Source of the DNA: an uncultured Bacilli bacterium
GTDB lineage: Bacteria > Bacillota_I > Bacilli_A > RFN20 > CAG-826
Direction of reading: 5' to 3'
Assembly: GCA_934700895.1 (NCBI GenBank)
Contig: CAKUXV010000002.1
Coordinates: 124,001 to 188,000 of the forward strand
Length of the DNA: 64,000 nt
Of this stretch, positions 43,716-51,585 are shown piece after piece. Made by a program: the position numbers and the translations under genes. A model generated the notes under the pieces. That model had not been told where the DNA came from, did not search any database, and saw nothing but the letters and a program-made list of their open reading frames with translations. Numbering within the stretch: position 1 is the first letter of the stretch; every line of letters starts with the position of its first letter.

Positions 43716-45605
43716 ATGAAAAAGTGTGTAACCAAGCGTGTTTTTAATGAAAACGATTTTAAAGACCAAAAATTGGTAAAAACTTTAACATACCCTGAAC
43801 TATCTCTCCTTTGTGATTATTTAAGAAAGGAAATAATCGATACGGTTTCCACTAGCGGTGGACACCTGTCTTCCAATTTAGGATCAGTTGAGATTTGTGT
43901 CGGATTATTTCGGAATTTTGATTTGCCAAGTGACAAGGTTATCTTTGATGTGGGTCATCAATGTTATGCTTACAAAATATTAAGTGGAAGAAGCCTTGAG
44001 TTTCTGTTTCGTAAAAACGGTATTGCAGGATTTCAAAAAAGAAATGAATCCCCTTTTGACTGTTACGATGCTGGACACAGTTCGAATTCGCTAAGCGCAG
44101 CTTTGGCTTTCGCCCATGCAAGAGATATAAACGGCCCAAGCGATGAGCAAATCGTCGTAGTAATCGGCGATGCATCGATTGCTAATGGTTTGGCTTTTGA
44201 GGGATTGAACGCCATTGGGGGCAGTCAATCCAAAATCATCGTCGTTCTCAACGATAACGGAATGTCTATTGCCCCTAGCGTTGGCGGTGCTAAAAGCTTT
44301 TTCCGCAAAATTAGTTCAGCCAAAACCTATAATTCATTTAAGAAAAGTTTCCGCGAACAGGCGAGTAAAGGACGATTTTGGAAGAAGATCTACGATTTTT
44401 CCTATCATGTTAAAAACGCGCTTAAAAGAAAATTGATCTCCTTTAACGGCTTTGAAAACCTAGGATTTACCTATATTGGGCCCATTGATGGCAATGATAT
44501 AAAAGAATTAGATAAAGCTTTTGAGAAAGCCAAGAGGACGACGAAACCTACATTAATTCATTGCAAGACTCTTAAAGGCAAAGGATACCAACTTGCTGAA
44601 ATAGATAAAACCGGGTTTTGGCATGCGCCTGGCCAGTTCAAAATCAACGATTCAAACGCGGAAGCCGTCCAAATTCCTTCCTTGCCATGGCAAATTCTTT
44701 TTTCTAAGCTTGTCGAAGAAAGACTTTGTTCGGACCCGAACTCTATGCTGATTTGCCCCGCGACTTCTTTCGGGAGTCGATTACAGCCTGTGTTTTTGAA
44801 ATTTCCCAAACAATGCGTGGATTGTGGTATTGCCGAGGAGCACGCGGCAACGTTCTGCGGTGCCTTATCCCTGAACGGCTTTCACCCAATTTTATCGATT
44901 TATTCCACTTTCTTGCAAAGAGCTTACGATGAAATCAGCCACGATTGTGCTCGTATGGACGCTAACATAACGATTTTGTTGGATCGGTGCGGCTTAGTCG
45001 GAAAAGACGGCGATACTCATCAGGGAATTTATGATGAAGCCTATTTAAAAAGCATTCCGAATACGCACGTTTGGATGCCTTCCAACGAGAAAGAAGCTGA
45101 ATTTTTATTCCATCAAAGTTTTAAGCAAAAGGGAGTGACCGCCATTCGAATTACCTGTGAAGACGCGATTCCCGAACCTGTGGATTATAAGAACCCGTTG
45201 GAAATTGGCCGTTTTCATTTCTATGGTTTAACTTCTGCCAAAGAAACTATCCTTTTGTGCGTTGGGCCTAAGGCAAATACCATGGCGGAAAAAATAAGGA
45301 ATTCTGGAATGGATATTGAAATAGCGTGCCCTTTGTTCCTAAACGACTATAACATAGAAGAAATCGATCGACTGTTACCTTATAAGCAAATCTTTATTTA
45401 CGATGCCTATGGCACTAAAGAGGGGTTTTGTTCCTCCATTTTTTCCGATCTCATGGAAAAAGGATACCAGGGCAAGGTGAAAAGTTTCTGCGTCCCTAAT
45501 TCCTTTATTCCTTTTTCGCCTACGCGAGGCGAACAAGAAAAGGAACTCCAACTAGACCCGGACCAGGTTTTGGAACAAATCCTTGGGAGCGTTAAGCATG
45601 GCTAA
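43716..45605 (+). CDS. dxs: 1-deoxy-D-xylulose-5-phosphate synthase
   Basis: DXS condenses pyruvate and glyceraldehyde 3-phosphate, feeding MEP-pathway isoprenoids and also thiamine and pyridoxal synthesis. The 629-residue protein has SGGHLSSNLGSVEI, the cofactor motif GDASIANGLAFEGLN with LNDNGMSIAPSVGG, and the catalytic Glu in GIAEEHAATFCG. GDAS replaces the usual GDGA. No Shine-Dalgarno site is seen; TATTTT (43704-43709) ends six bases before the ATG, so it may have its own leaderless transcript inside the operon. The 3' end overlaps dinB by 8 bases. No other MEP gene is in the window. Confidence 0.95.
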   Translation: MKKCVTKRVFNENDFKDQKLVKTLTYPELSLLCDYLRKEIIDTVSTSGGHLSSNLGSVEICVGLFRNFDLPSDKVIFDVGHQCYAYKILSGRSLEFLFRKNGIAGFQKRNESPFDCYDAGHSSNSLSAALAFAHARDINGPSDEQIVVVIGDASIANGLAFEGLNAIGGSQSKIIVVLNDNGMSIAPSVGGAKSFFRKISSAKTYNSFKKSFREQASKGRFWKKIYDFSYHVKNALKRKLISFNGFENLGFTYIGPIDGNDIKELDKAFEKAKRTTKPTLIHCKTLKGKGYQLAEIDKTGFWHAPGQFKINDSNAEAVQIPSLPWQILFSKLVEERLCSDPNSMLICPATSFGSRLQPVFLKFPKQCVDCGIAEEHAATFCGALSLNGFHPILSIYSTFLQRAYDEISHDCARMDANITILLDRCGLVGKDGDTHQGIYDEAYLKSIPNTHVWMPSNEKEAEFLFHQSFKQKGVTAIRITCEDAIPEPVDYKNPLEIGRFHFYGLTSAKETILLCVGPKANTMAEKIRNSGMDIEIACPLFLNDYNIEEIDRLLPYKQIFIYDAYGTKEGFCSSIFSDLMEKGYQGKVKSFCVPNSFIPFSPTRGEQEKELQLDPDQVLEQILGSVKHG

Positions 45606-46785
45606 AATCATCGTTCATGTTGATTTGAATGCCTTTTTTGCCACTTGCGAAGAGATTCGCGACCCTTCTTTGGCCAATGTCCCGGTAGCAATCGGAGACA
45701 AAGGCCGTAGCGGAATTGTTTCGACGGCGAACTATTGCGCACGCAAATATGGGGTTCATAGCGGCCAACCGACTTTTCAAGCATTAGAGAAATGCCCGAA
45801 TTTGAAAGTTATTCATCCGGATTTTTCTTATTATCGAGTGATGTCGCACAGCTTTTTCGGTTATTTATCTCGCTTTTCGACCCTGGTTGAAAAAGCCAGC
45901 GTCGACGAAGGGTTTGTCGATATGACCGAATATTTGTCTTCCAAAAAAGATCCTATCGAGGCGTTGCGTTTATTTCAATTGGGATTGCAAAACGAAACAG
46001 GGTTAAAATGCTCCATTGGAGTGGCTCCGACGAAATGGCTGGCCAAAATGGCTAGCGACATGAAAAAACCGATGGGATTGGTTTTGCTACGTCGGCGTGA
46101 TATCCCAGCTCTCCTCTATCCGCTACCCATTGAATCCTTTTGGGGAATCGGGAAGAAAACCGCGCCAACTTTAAAAGAAGCAGGGATACAAACCATCGGC
46201 GATCTCTATGCTGCTTTGCAAAATAACGAATCCCCCGCCGCAAAGATTCTTGGAAAGTTCGCTTCCACGGCAAAAGAATGGATTTCTGGATATGGGGACG
46301 ATACGGTCAGTGGAGAGGCTGAAGACGCGAAAAGCATCAGCTGTGCTGAAACCCTTCTTCATGACGCGAATTCATTCTCTGAAGTCGAAGAAACCATTAA
46401 GCAGTTGTGCCATGCCGTCTCCATTCGTGCTCTCCAAACGGGTAAGGTGGGCAAAACCGTGTCTTTGGGTTTAAAAGATACCGATTTTAAGATGCATTTG
46501 AAATCCGAGACCTTTGATTATCCAATATTCAGCGAACATGATTTGTATCGAATTGCCCGACAACTTTATTCGAATTTTGTTGGGGAGGGAGAATCGTTTA
46601 AATTCCGTTTGGTTAGCATTGCGTTGTCCAAATTGGATGATCGTGCCAAACAAAACGTTCAAATGTCTTTTTGGAATTACTCCTCCTTCGAAGAGCAAGA
46701 TGCGACCAAATTATTGATCGAAGAGCTGAATCGCCAAATGGACGGGCCTTATTTAACGCGGGCAAGTCAAGCCAAGGGAAAATAA
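45598..46785 (+). CDS. dinB: DNA polymerase IV (Y-family)
   Basis: DinB is a translesion DNA polymerase. The 395-residue protein starts KIIVHVDLNAFFATCEE (metal site) and has the catalytic SVDEGFVDMT near residue 100, then a helix-hairpin-helix (WGIGKKTAPTLKEAGI) and the little-finger domain. No clear C-terminal clamp-binding QxxLxLF motif is seen. The start is ATG 45598, preceded by GGGAG inside dxs; a TTG start five codons upstream is unlikely. It is followed by xerD after one base. Confidence 0.95.
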   Translation: MAKIIVHVDLNAFFATCEEIRDPSLANVPVAIGDKGRSGIVSTANYCARKYGVHSGQPTFQALEKCPNLKVIHPDFSYYRVMSHSFFGYLSRFSTLVEKASVDEGFVDMTEYLSSKKDPIEALRLFQLGLQNETGLKCSIGVAPTKWLAKMASDMKKPMGLVLLRRRDIPALLYPLPIESFWGIGKKTAPTLKEAGIQTIGDLYAALQNNESPAAKILGKFASTAKEWISGYGDDTVSGEAEDAKSISCAETLLHDANSFSEVEETIKQLCHAVSIRALQTGKVGKTVSLGLKDTDFKMHLKSETFDYPIFSEHDLYRIARQLYSNFVGEGESFKFRLVSIALSKLDDRAKQNVQMSFWNYSSFEEQDATKLLIEELNRQMDGPYLTRASQAKGK

Positions 46786-46786
46786 G

Positions 46787-47677
46787 ATGGAAATCGCCGA
46801 AGCCATTGAAGAATATTTGCTTTACGTGAGCGTTGAACGCGAAGCCTCCACCTTAAAGTGCTACCGAGATGATTTAAAAGTTTTTTTTGAAACATTCCCC
46901 GATAAAAAAACTCTCGGCGATTTAAATTCGGATGATTTCGAAGACTTTGCCATCGAACAGGGGATGAAAGAAAGGGCCTCTTCCACGATAGCCCGTCGCC
47001 TTTCTTGCCTCTATGGTTTCTATCGCTTTCTTTCTCGAAGAGGTTACGTTTCCTTCTCCGTAGACAAAATCGCGCGCCCAAAAGGGGAAAAACGAATTCC
47101 CGTTGTATTAAATTTTGACGAAGTGGAGGCCCTGCTGGAGCAGCCTAATGAGGATAGTCCTTCGGGAGTCCGCGATCGGGCAATGCTCGAAACCATGTAT
47201 GCGACTGGACTTCGCGTCAGCGAGCTCTGTAGTTTGAAATTGTCTAATTTAAACCTCGAAAACGGCCTCGTTACCGTGGCAAAAGGGAAAGGCGAAAAAC
47301 AAAGAACCGTACCGATTGGCGACTTTGCCATAGGCTATTTAAAAAAATATTTAGAGGGGCCGAGGAGGCAATTTCTTTCCCGCTCCAAAAAGAAACGCAG
47401 TGCCTATCTTTTTCTTAACCAAAACGGAGAAGCGATTTCCCGGCAATATTTCTTTATGCAAGTCAAAAAATATGCATTAGATGCAGGAATCGATAAAAAC
47501 GTCAGCCCCCATACCTTGCGTCATTGCTTTGCCACGCATTTACTCGAAAATGGAGCCGATCTTCGCGCCGTTCAAGAAATGCTTGGCCACGTTCATCTGG
47601 AAACCACGGAAATTTACACCCACGTTTCCGAACGAAGGATTATGGATGCGTATTCTAAATACGGAAGCCGAAAATAG
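46787..47677 (+). CDS. xerD: Tyrosine recombinase XerD (dif-site resolvase)
   Basis: XerD with XerC resolves chromosome dimers at dif. The 296-residue protein has the N-terminal SAM-like core-binding domain (about 1-85) and the catalytic domain with Arg in ATGLRVSELC, HTLRH, and the nucleophile in LGHVHLETTEIYTHV. It stands before deoB exactly like Bacillus ripX-drm, which favours XerD over XerC. A dif-like site lies about 3.5 kb downstream (51142-51169), so the recombinase and its target are neighbours here. AAGGGAA in dinB serves as ribosome site. Confidence 0.93.
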   Translation: MEIAEAIEEYLLYVSVEREASTLKCYRDDLKVFFETFPDKKTLGDLNSDDFEDFAIEQGMKERASSTIARRLSCLYGFYRFLSRRGYVSFSVDKIARPKGEKRIPVVLNFDEVEALLEQPNEDSPSGVRDRAMLETMYATGLRVSELCSLKLSNLNLENGLVTVAKGKGEKQRTVPIGDFAIGYLKKYLEGPRRQFLSRSKKKRSAYLFLNQNGEAISRQYFFMQVKKYALDAGIDKNVSPHTLRHCFATHLLENGADLRAVQEMLGHVHLETTEIYTHVSERRIMDAYSKYGSRK

Positions 47678-47679
47678 GA

Positions 47680-47696
47680 TATAATTTGTAAGGGAG
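47680..47696 (+). promoter_or_regulatory. deoB promoter (-10) and ribosome site
   Basis: TATAAT (47680-47685) overlaps the region just after the xerD stop and predicts a start near 47692, placing AAGGGAG almost at the mRNA 5' end. No good -35 box is seen. Confidence 0.55.
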
Positions 47697-47699
47697 TAA

Positions 47700-48914
47700 A
47701 TGAAAATTATGAGCAAAAAATACCGATTTCAACGAATTTTTCTAATCGTTGCCGACAGTGCGGGGGTCGGGGAGGAACCCGATGCCGCAGAATTTGGAGA
47801 TTGCGGCTCCAATACATGGAAACATGCCGCGGAAAGTGTTGGGCAAATTCATGTCCCCTTCATGGAATCCATGGGATTAGGCGATTTGGATGATATCCCC
47901 GGAGTTTCCAAGGTCAATCACCCCAACGCCTATTGTTTGACCTGCCGAGAAACAAGCCGGGGAAAAGATACCATGACTGGCCACTGGGAAATGATGGGCG
48001 TCAATACGGTGAAACCGTTTCAAACCTTTACCGAGACCGGATTCCCCAAAGAGCTGATGGACGAATTATCTAAAGAAACTGGACATAAGCTTATTGGCAA
48101 TTACTCTTCCAGCGGAACCGAAATCCTGCGTGTCCTCGGGGAAGAACAAATGAAAGAAAATTCCCTGATTGTTTATACGTCCGCCGATAGCGTTCTTCAG
48201 ATCGCTGCGCATGAGGAAACTACAGGTTTGCAAGAGTTGTATCGTTGCTGCGAAATTGCTCGTCGTCTTTGCATGAAACCGGAATGGAAGGTGGGCCGTG
48301 TCATTGCCCGTCCTTATGTTGGCACCAATAAAGATGATTTCCGCCGCGTTGGGGGCGACCGCCACGATTATGCGCTTTCCCCGGAAGAAGATACGGATAT
48401 GAATATCCTTGAGCAAAACGGGTTTACCGTGTCTTGCGTGGGCAAAATCTGCGATATCTTCAACGGAAAAGGGGTTACGGAAACGCAGCATACCGTCTCC
48501 AATGAAGATGGCATGGATAAAACGATTGATCAACTGAAAAATAAAGATTTCACCGGTATTTGCTTCGTCAATCTAGTCGAATTTGATAGTGAGTTTGGCC
48601 ACCGCAGAAATCCGATTGGCTACGCCCGGGCCCTAGAAGCTTTCGATAAGAGAGTGGGAGAATTCATTTCATATATGCGCGATGACGATTTGCTCATGAT
48701 TACGGCCGACCACGGTAACGATCCTACTTTCCACGGAACGGACCATACGCGCGAAAAGGTTCCTTTGCTGATTTACTCCCCATCGTTCAAGAAGGGTCGC
48801 CAATTGGAAGAAGCGTCGACCTTTGGGGTGATGGGCGCGACGATTTTAGAGAATTTCAATCTTAAGAAAAACGATGACCTTATCGGAGAGCCTCTTAAGG
48901 AGATTTTTGAATGA
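47700..48914 (+). CDS. deoB: Phosphopentomutase
   Basis: DeoB interconverts ribose-1- and ribose-5-phosphate (or the deoxy forms), linking nucleoside salvage to the pentose phosphate pathway. The 404-residue alkaline-phosphatase-type enzyme has the metal site VADSAGVGEEPDA, GSNTWKHA, the catalytic Thr region KDTMTGHWEMMG and C-terminal TADHGNDPT with GTDHTREKVPLL. The start could also be ATG 47709; GGGAG is 3 or 12 bases away. The end overlaps the next gene by 4 bases, tying the transporter to nucleoside metabolism by context only. Confidence 0.95.
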   Translation: MKIMSKKYRFQRIFLIVADSAGVGEEPDAAEFGDCGSNTWKHAAESVGQIHVPFMESMGLGDLDDIPGVSKVNHPNAYCLTCRETSRGKDTMTGHWEMMGVNTVKPFQTFTETGFPKELMDELSKETGHKLIGNYSSSGTEILRVLGEEQMKENSLIVYTSADSVLQIAAHEETTGLQELYRCCEIARRLCMKPEWKVGRVIARPYVGTNKDDFRRVGGDRHDYALSPEEDTDMNILEQNGFTVSCVGKICDIFNGKGVTETQHTVSNEDGMDKTIDQLKNKDFTGICFVNLVEFDSEFGHRRNPIGYARALEAFDKRVGEFISYMRDDDLLMITADHGNDPTFHGTDHTREKVPLLIYSPSFKKGRQLEEASTFGVMGATILENFNLKKNDDLIGEPLKEIFE

Positions 48915-49921
48915 AGAAGTCCAAGGCACTTTTCGTAGCGGCTTTTGGAAGCCTGCTATTTTCTTGCGGAGAAGCGAAGACGAATTCCTATGAATTAACC
49001 TGGCTTTCTCCTACGGGTTCGCCGACTTTGGCCTTCTACAGCGAAGCGGAAAATGCCAATTGGGTATCCACCTCTACGCCTGCGGCGCTTATTCCCGCTG
49101 CCTTTGCCTCCGCCTCCTATGATGCGATTGTTTTCGACGGCATCACGGGGTTAAACCTTATCGAAAAGCAAGGGCGCCCCTATCGCTTGGCCAGTTGGAT
49201 CAACGAAGGCTCTTTCTATTTGGTTTCGGCTAAGTACGATAAGGACGAGGCAAAAAAAATAGAAAATAAGCCTATTATTGATGCTTTTGTTGCAAGTGGT
49301 ACCGCATCGGTCCTTTTCCGCGATGTCGCGGCAAATACCTTTCAATGGGGAGAATATTCAAACGGAAGCTCTCCCGATGAAAAAATCGTTTATGAGACCG
49401 GCGTCGATGTGGTTCAAAAGAATTTGCTTAGTAATCCTGAAGCCTATGATTTTTACGTCGTTGCCGAGCCCGCTCTAACCTTATTGAAGCAAAAATTTGC
49501 TTCCCAAAACAAAACCTTGCACGTTATCAGCGATCTTCAAGCGGATTTTGCTTCCAACCATAGCGGAGTCAAGGTACCCGCAGCTGCCTTATTTGTTCGT
49601 GACCGAACCTATTCGGAGCATCCCTCAGAAACGATGGACTGGCTAAATGAAATCCAATCTAACATTCAATCCGTTCGCCTCGGCGATTCTAAAGTCGTGC
49701 AAGCCGTTTCCTCCTACGAAGAAAAAGGAATGTCCTTGACGGAGAGATTCGGATTCCCGTCCTCGAATTTAGTGAAGTCGCTTATTGAAAACGGTTCTAA
49801 TAAATTGCATTATTCGAGTTGTGGCACGGATTCCATGTCCTTGCTGGCTATGGCCAATGATTTTCAAATGGCTTTGGGCCTTCCGACATTTGGCGAGAAC
49901 AGCATTTTGAGTTGGAGATAA
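48911..49921 (+). CDS. ABC transporter substrate-binding lipoprotein (NitT/TauT/ThiY-like)
   Basis: The 336-residue protein has a lipoprotein signal peptide (AAFGSLLFSC; Cys near 19) and a periplasmic-binding-protein-like fold of the SsuA/ThiY group, recognised by the segments TSTPAALIPAAFASASYDAIVF, a RLASWINEGSFYLV region and VVAEPALTLLKQKF. The ligand cannot be told; sulfonates, nitrate or thiamine precursors are typical of the family. AAGGAGA lies before the ATGA overlap with deoB. The permease follows after 4 bases. Confidence 0.8.
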   Translation: MKKSKALFVAAFGSLLFSCGEAKTNSYELTWLSPTGSPTLAFYSEAENANWVSTSTPAALIPAAFASASYDAIVFDGITGLNLIEKQGRPYRLASWINEGSFYLVSAKYDKDEAKKIENKPIIDAFVASGTASVLFRDVAANTFQWGEYSNGSSPDEKIVYETGVDVVQKNLLSNPEAYDFYVVAEPALTLLKQKFASQNKTLHVISDLQADFASNHSGVKVPAAALFVRDRTYSEHPSETMDWLNEIQSNIQSVRLGDSKVVQAVSSYEEKGMSLTERFGFPSSNLVKSLIENGSNKLHYSSCGTDSMSLLAMANDFQMALGLPTFGENSILSWR

Positions 49922-49925
49922 ACCT

Positions 49926-50744
49926 TTGAAGAGGAAAAACAGTAAAAAAGGTTCCGATCGCATTGTCTATATTCTTATTGGCATTCTTTTGATTATTGCT
50001 GCATGGTTCCTCATTTCCTATTTTCTAAAAAAGAACGGGAATATGGTTTTTCCTTATCCCCACGAAGCGTTTGCAAAGGCGTTTGCTTTTCTTTTTTCAC
50101 CCAATGAGGCGAAAAGGAATTGGACTGCCATTGGCTGGACTTTATTGCGATTACTGATCGGCTTTTCAATTTCCTATGGCATAGGAATTGTTTTGGGGAC
50201 GCTGGGGGCGTGTTTCTGGAGAATAGAGAAAATCCTAAAACCGTGGATAGTTCTAAGCCGAACTATTCCAACTGCTGCGGCCGTTTTGCTATTTATCGGG
50301 ATTTTCTTTACTCCAAAATCGAGAAATGCGATTACGTTTATTCCCTGCGCGTTAGTATTTCTAGTCGCTTTTCCATTGATTTATGAATCTGTTTTAAAGG
50401 GCTTGAAAAACGATTCGAGTGAATTGCTAGAGGCGTTGGACTTAGAATGCGGAAGGAACACCATCTCGGCAGTAATTTATGTCCGCTGGCCCGATGCCGC
50501 CCCTTATATTCGTTTGGGCGCGATTCAAAGCTTTGGACTATCCGTTAAGGTTTTAATCATGTCTGAGATCCTTTGCGCGACATCCAATTCCAAACCGTCT
50601 TTGGGGGGATTAATCTCCAACAGTCAGATTAACGGAGAAGTGGAAAACATTATCCCCTATAGTCTAATCGCCCTAGGAATGGTTGCTTTGGCTGACATCA
50701 TTTTAAGCCTTGTTTCATCGAGAACCGACATTCATGAAAACTAA
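49926..50744 (+). CDS. ABC transporter permease (SsuC/TauC/ThiX-like)
   Basis: The 272-residue protein has about six membrane segments and the cytoplasmic EAA loop (EALDLECGRNTISAVIYVRWPDAAPYI, about residues 170-196, shown in part), which docks to an ATPase. It begins with TTG 49926, supported by GGAG seven bases upstream. It forms an uptake unit with the lipoprotein in front. No ATP-binding subunit follows; the next 480 bases are non-coding and include the dif-like site, so the ATPase must be elsewhere or lost. Confidence 0.85.
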   Translation: MKRKNSKKGSDRIVYILIGILLIIAAWFLISYFLKKNGNMVFPYPHEAFAKAFAFLFSPNEAKRNWTAIGWTLLRLLIGFSISYGIGIVLGTLGACFWRIEKILKPWIVLSRTIPTAAAVLLFIGIFFTPKSRNAITFIPCALVFLVAFPLIYESVLKGLKNDSSELLEALDLECGRNTISAVIYVRWPDAAPYIRLGAIQSFGLSVKVLIMSEILCATSNSKPSLGGLISNSQINGEVENIIPYSLIALGMVALADIILSLVSSRTDIHEN

Positions 50745-51141
50745 AATACCTCCATCGTTTTTTTGATTTGGGTTCAAAACAATTAAATGGCTTGTTTTCC
50801 AATTTTTATATTGTTTGTTATTTCTTGCAATTACAAAACGGAAACTTAATCAGATAAGCGTGTTGCATATAAACAAACTATGAGCTTAAGGTTATTAGGC
50901 GGAAGATAAGCCTATAAAAAAATTCTTTCCTAGAAAAAGCGGAAGCAGTACTAGGAAGAAAACGTTCTAGATTGCCAAATATATAAGAGGGAAAACGAGG
51001 CAAATATTAAAAATAGAAATTAGTAGCTATTTAGTAATTGTTAGAAAGTGGATAACTCAATTAAAATTTAAGTGTTAAATTCTTTAGTCGTTGTATTTTA
51101 TCAAATAAAAAACGTTGAATGGTCTTATATTTTATTCTTTT
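50745..51141. other. AT-rich non-coding region at the convergence point
   Basis: Nearly 400 bases without a credible gene, clearly richer in A/T than the coding DNA (one sampled 60-base line is about a quarter G+C). Two small inverted repeats are visible: TAGGC with GCCTA (50896-50900, 50910-50914) and TTCCTAG with CTAGGAA (50927-50933, 50951-50957). A single DnaA-box-like AGTGGATAA lies at 51047-51055. No terminator for the permease gene was found. Confidence 0.7.
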
Positions 51142-51169
51142 ACTTAACATAATGGACATTATACGAAGT
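51142..51169 (-). other. dif: dif-like site for XerC/XerD chromosome dimer resolution
   Basis: Read on the minus strand the 28 bases are an 11-base XerC arm ACTTCGTATAA, a 6-base centre TGTCCA, and an 11-base XerD arm TTATGTTAAGT. The Bacillus subtilis dif, as I know it, has arms ACTTCCTAGAA and TTATGTAAACT; the outer ends, the arm lengths and the TTATGT core agree, and about 21 of 28 positions match. The arms are partly inverted repeats of each other (TATAA with TTATG). It lies exactly where plus-strand genes from the left meet minus-strand genes from the right, in an AT-rich gap, and near xerD. This is what a replication terminus region should look like. Confidence 0.85.
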
Positions 51170-51180
51170 TGCATATTTAA

Positions 51181-51207
51181 AAAAATAAAAGCCGCATTTT
51201 TGCGGCT
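51181..51207 (-). terminator. Terminator of the yqeG-rsfS operon
   Basis: Read leftwards, AGCCGC, loop AAAAAT, GCGGCT (51207-51190) is followed by a T-rich tract. It lies 17 bases after the rsfS stop and protects the dif region from transcription. Confidence 0.88.
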
Positions 51208-51223
51208 GTGATTTGTTGGATTT

Positions 51224-51583
51224 TTAATCTTCTTTTTCTTTGTTTTTGTTCTTTTCACGAATGGATTCGATGAGTTTCTCCAAGGAGATTTTTTCTCTCA
51301 TTTCCGCTAGGAAAACGTGAACGATTACATCACCACCTTGAAGGATCACCCAACCGGATTCCTCTTCAGCATCGGAAACTGGCATTTCAATCCCATTCTT
51401 GAAAAACGCTTCTTCGAGATAATCGAAATTCGCTTTTAACGCGCGGACGTTTGGAGCGGTCGCCAAAACATAATAGGAGCAAAACGGATTCAAATCTTCC
51501 ACTTCGATGACTTGAATGTTTTCCGCCTTGTGCTCTTCCAATGTATTGACGGCAATGGTAAGTTCCTTTGGTTGCTCTTTCAT
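51224..51583 (-). CDS. rsfS: Ribosomal silencing factor RsfS
   Basis: RsfS binds ribosomal protein L14 and blocks subunit joining when nutrients are low. The 119-residue protein has the family pattern: an N-terminal helix, IQVIEVEDLNPFCSYYVLAT, and SGWVILQGGDVIVHVFLAEMRE, with a Lys/Glu-rich C-terminal tail. CTAGGAGGAAAA precedes the ATG. It ends the conserved yqeG-yqeH-yhbY-nadD-yqeK-rsfS order. Confidence 0.95.
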   Translation of the reverse strand: MKEQPKELTIAVNTLEEHKAENIQVIEVEDLNPFCSYYVLATAPNVRALKANFDYLEEAFFKNGIEMPVSDAEEESGWVILQGGDVIVHVFLAEMREKISLEKLIESIREKNKNKEKED

Positions 51584-51585
51584 TT

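Noticed and set aside
51047..51055. DnaA-box-like AGTGGATAA as sign of an origin
   Set aside because: Only one imperfect box, no dnaA or dnaN nearby, and the strand layout fits a terminus.
51061..51258. Minus-strand Lys/Ile-rich frame across the dif region
   Set aside because: It starts inside rsfS, runs through the terminator hairpin and the dif-like site, and has the composition of AT-rich non-coding DNA.
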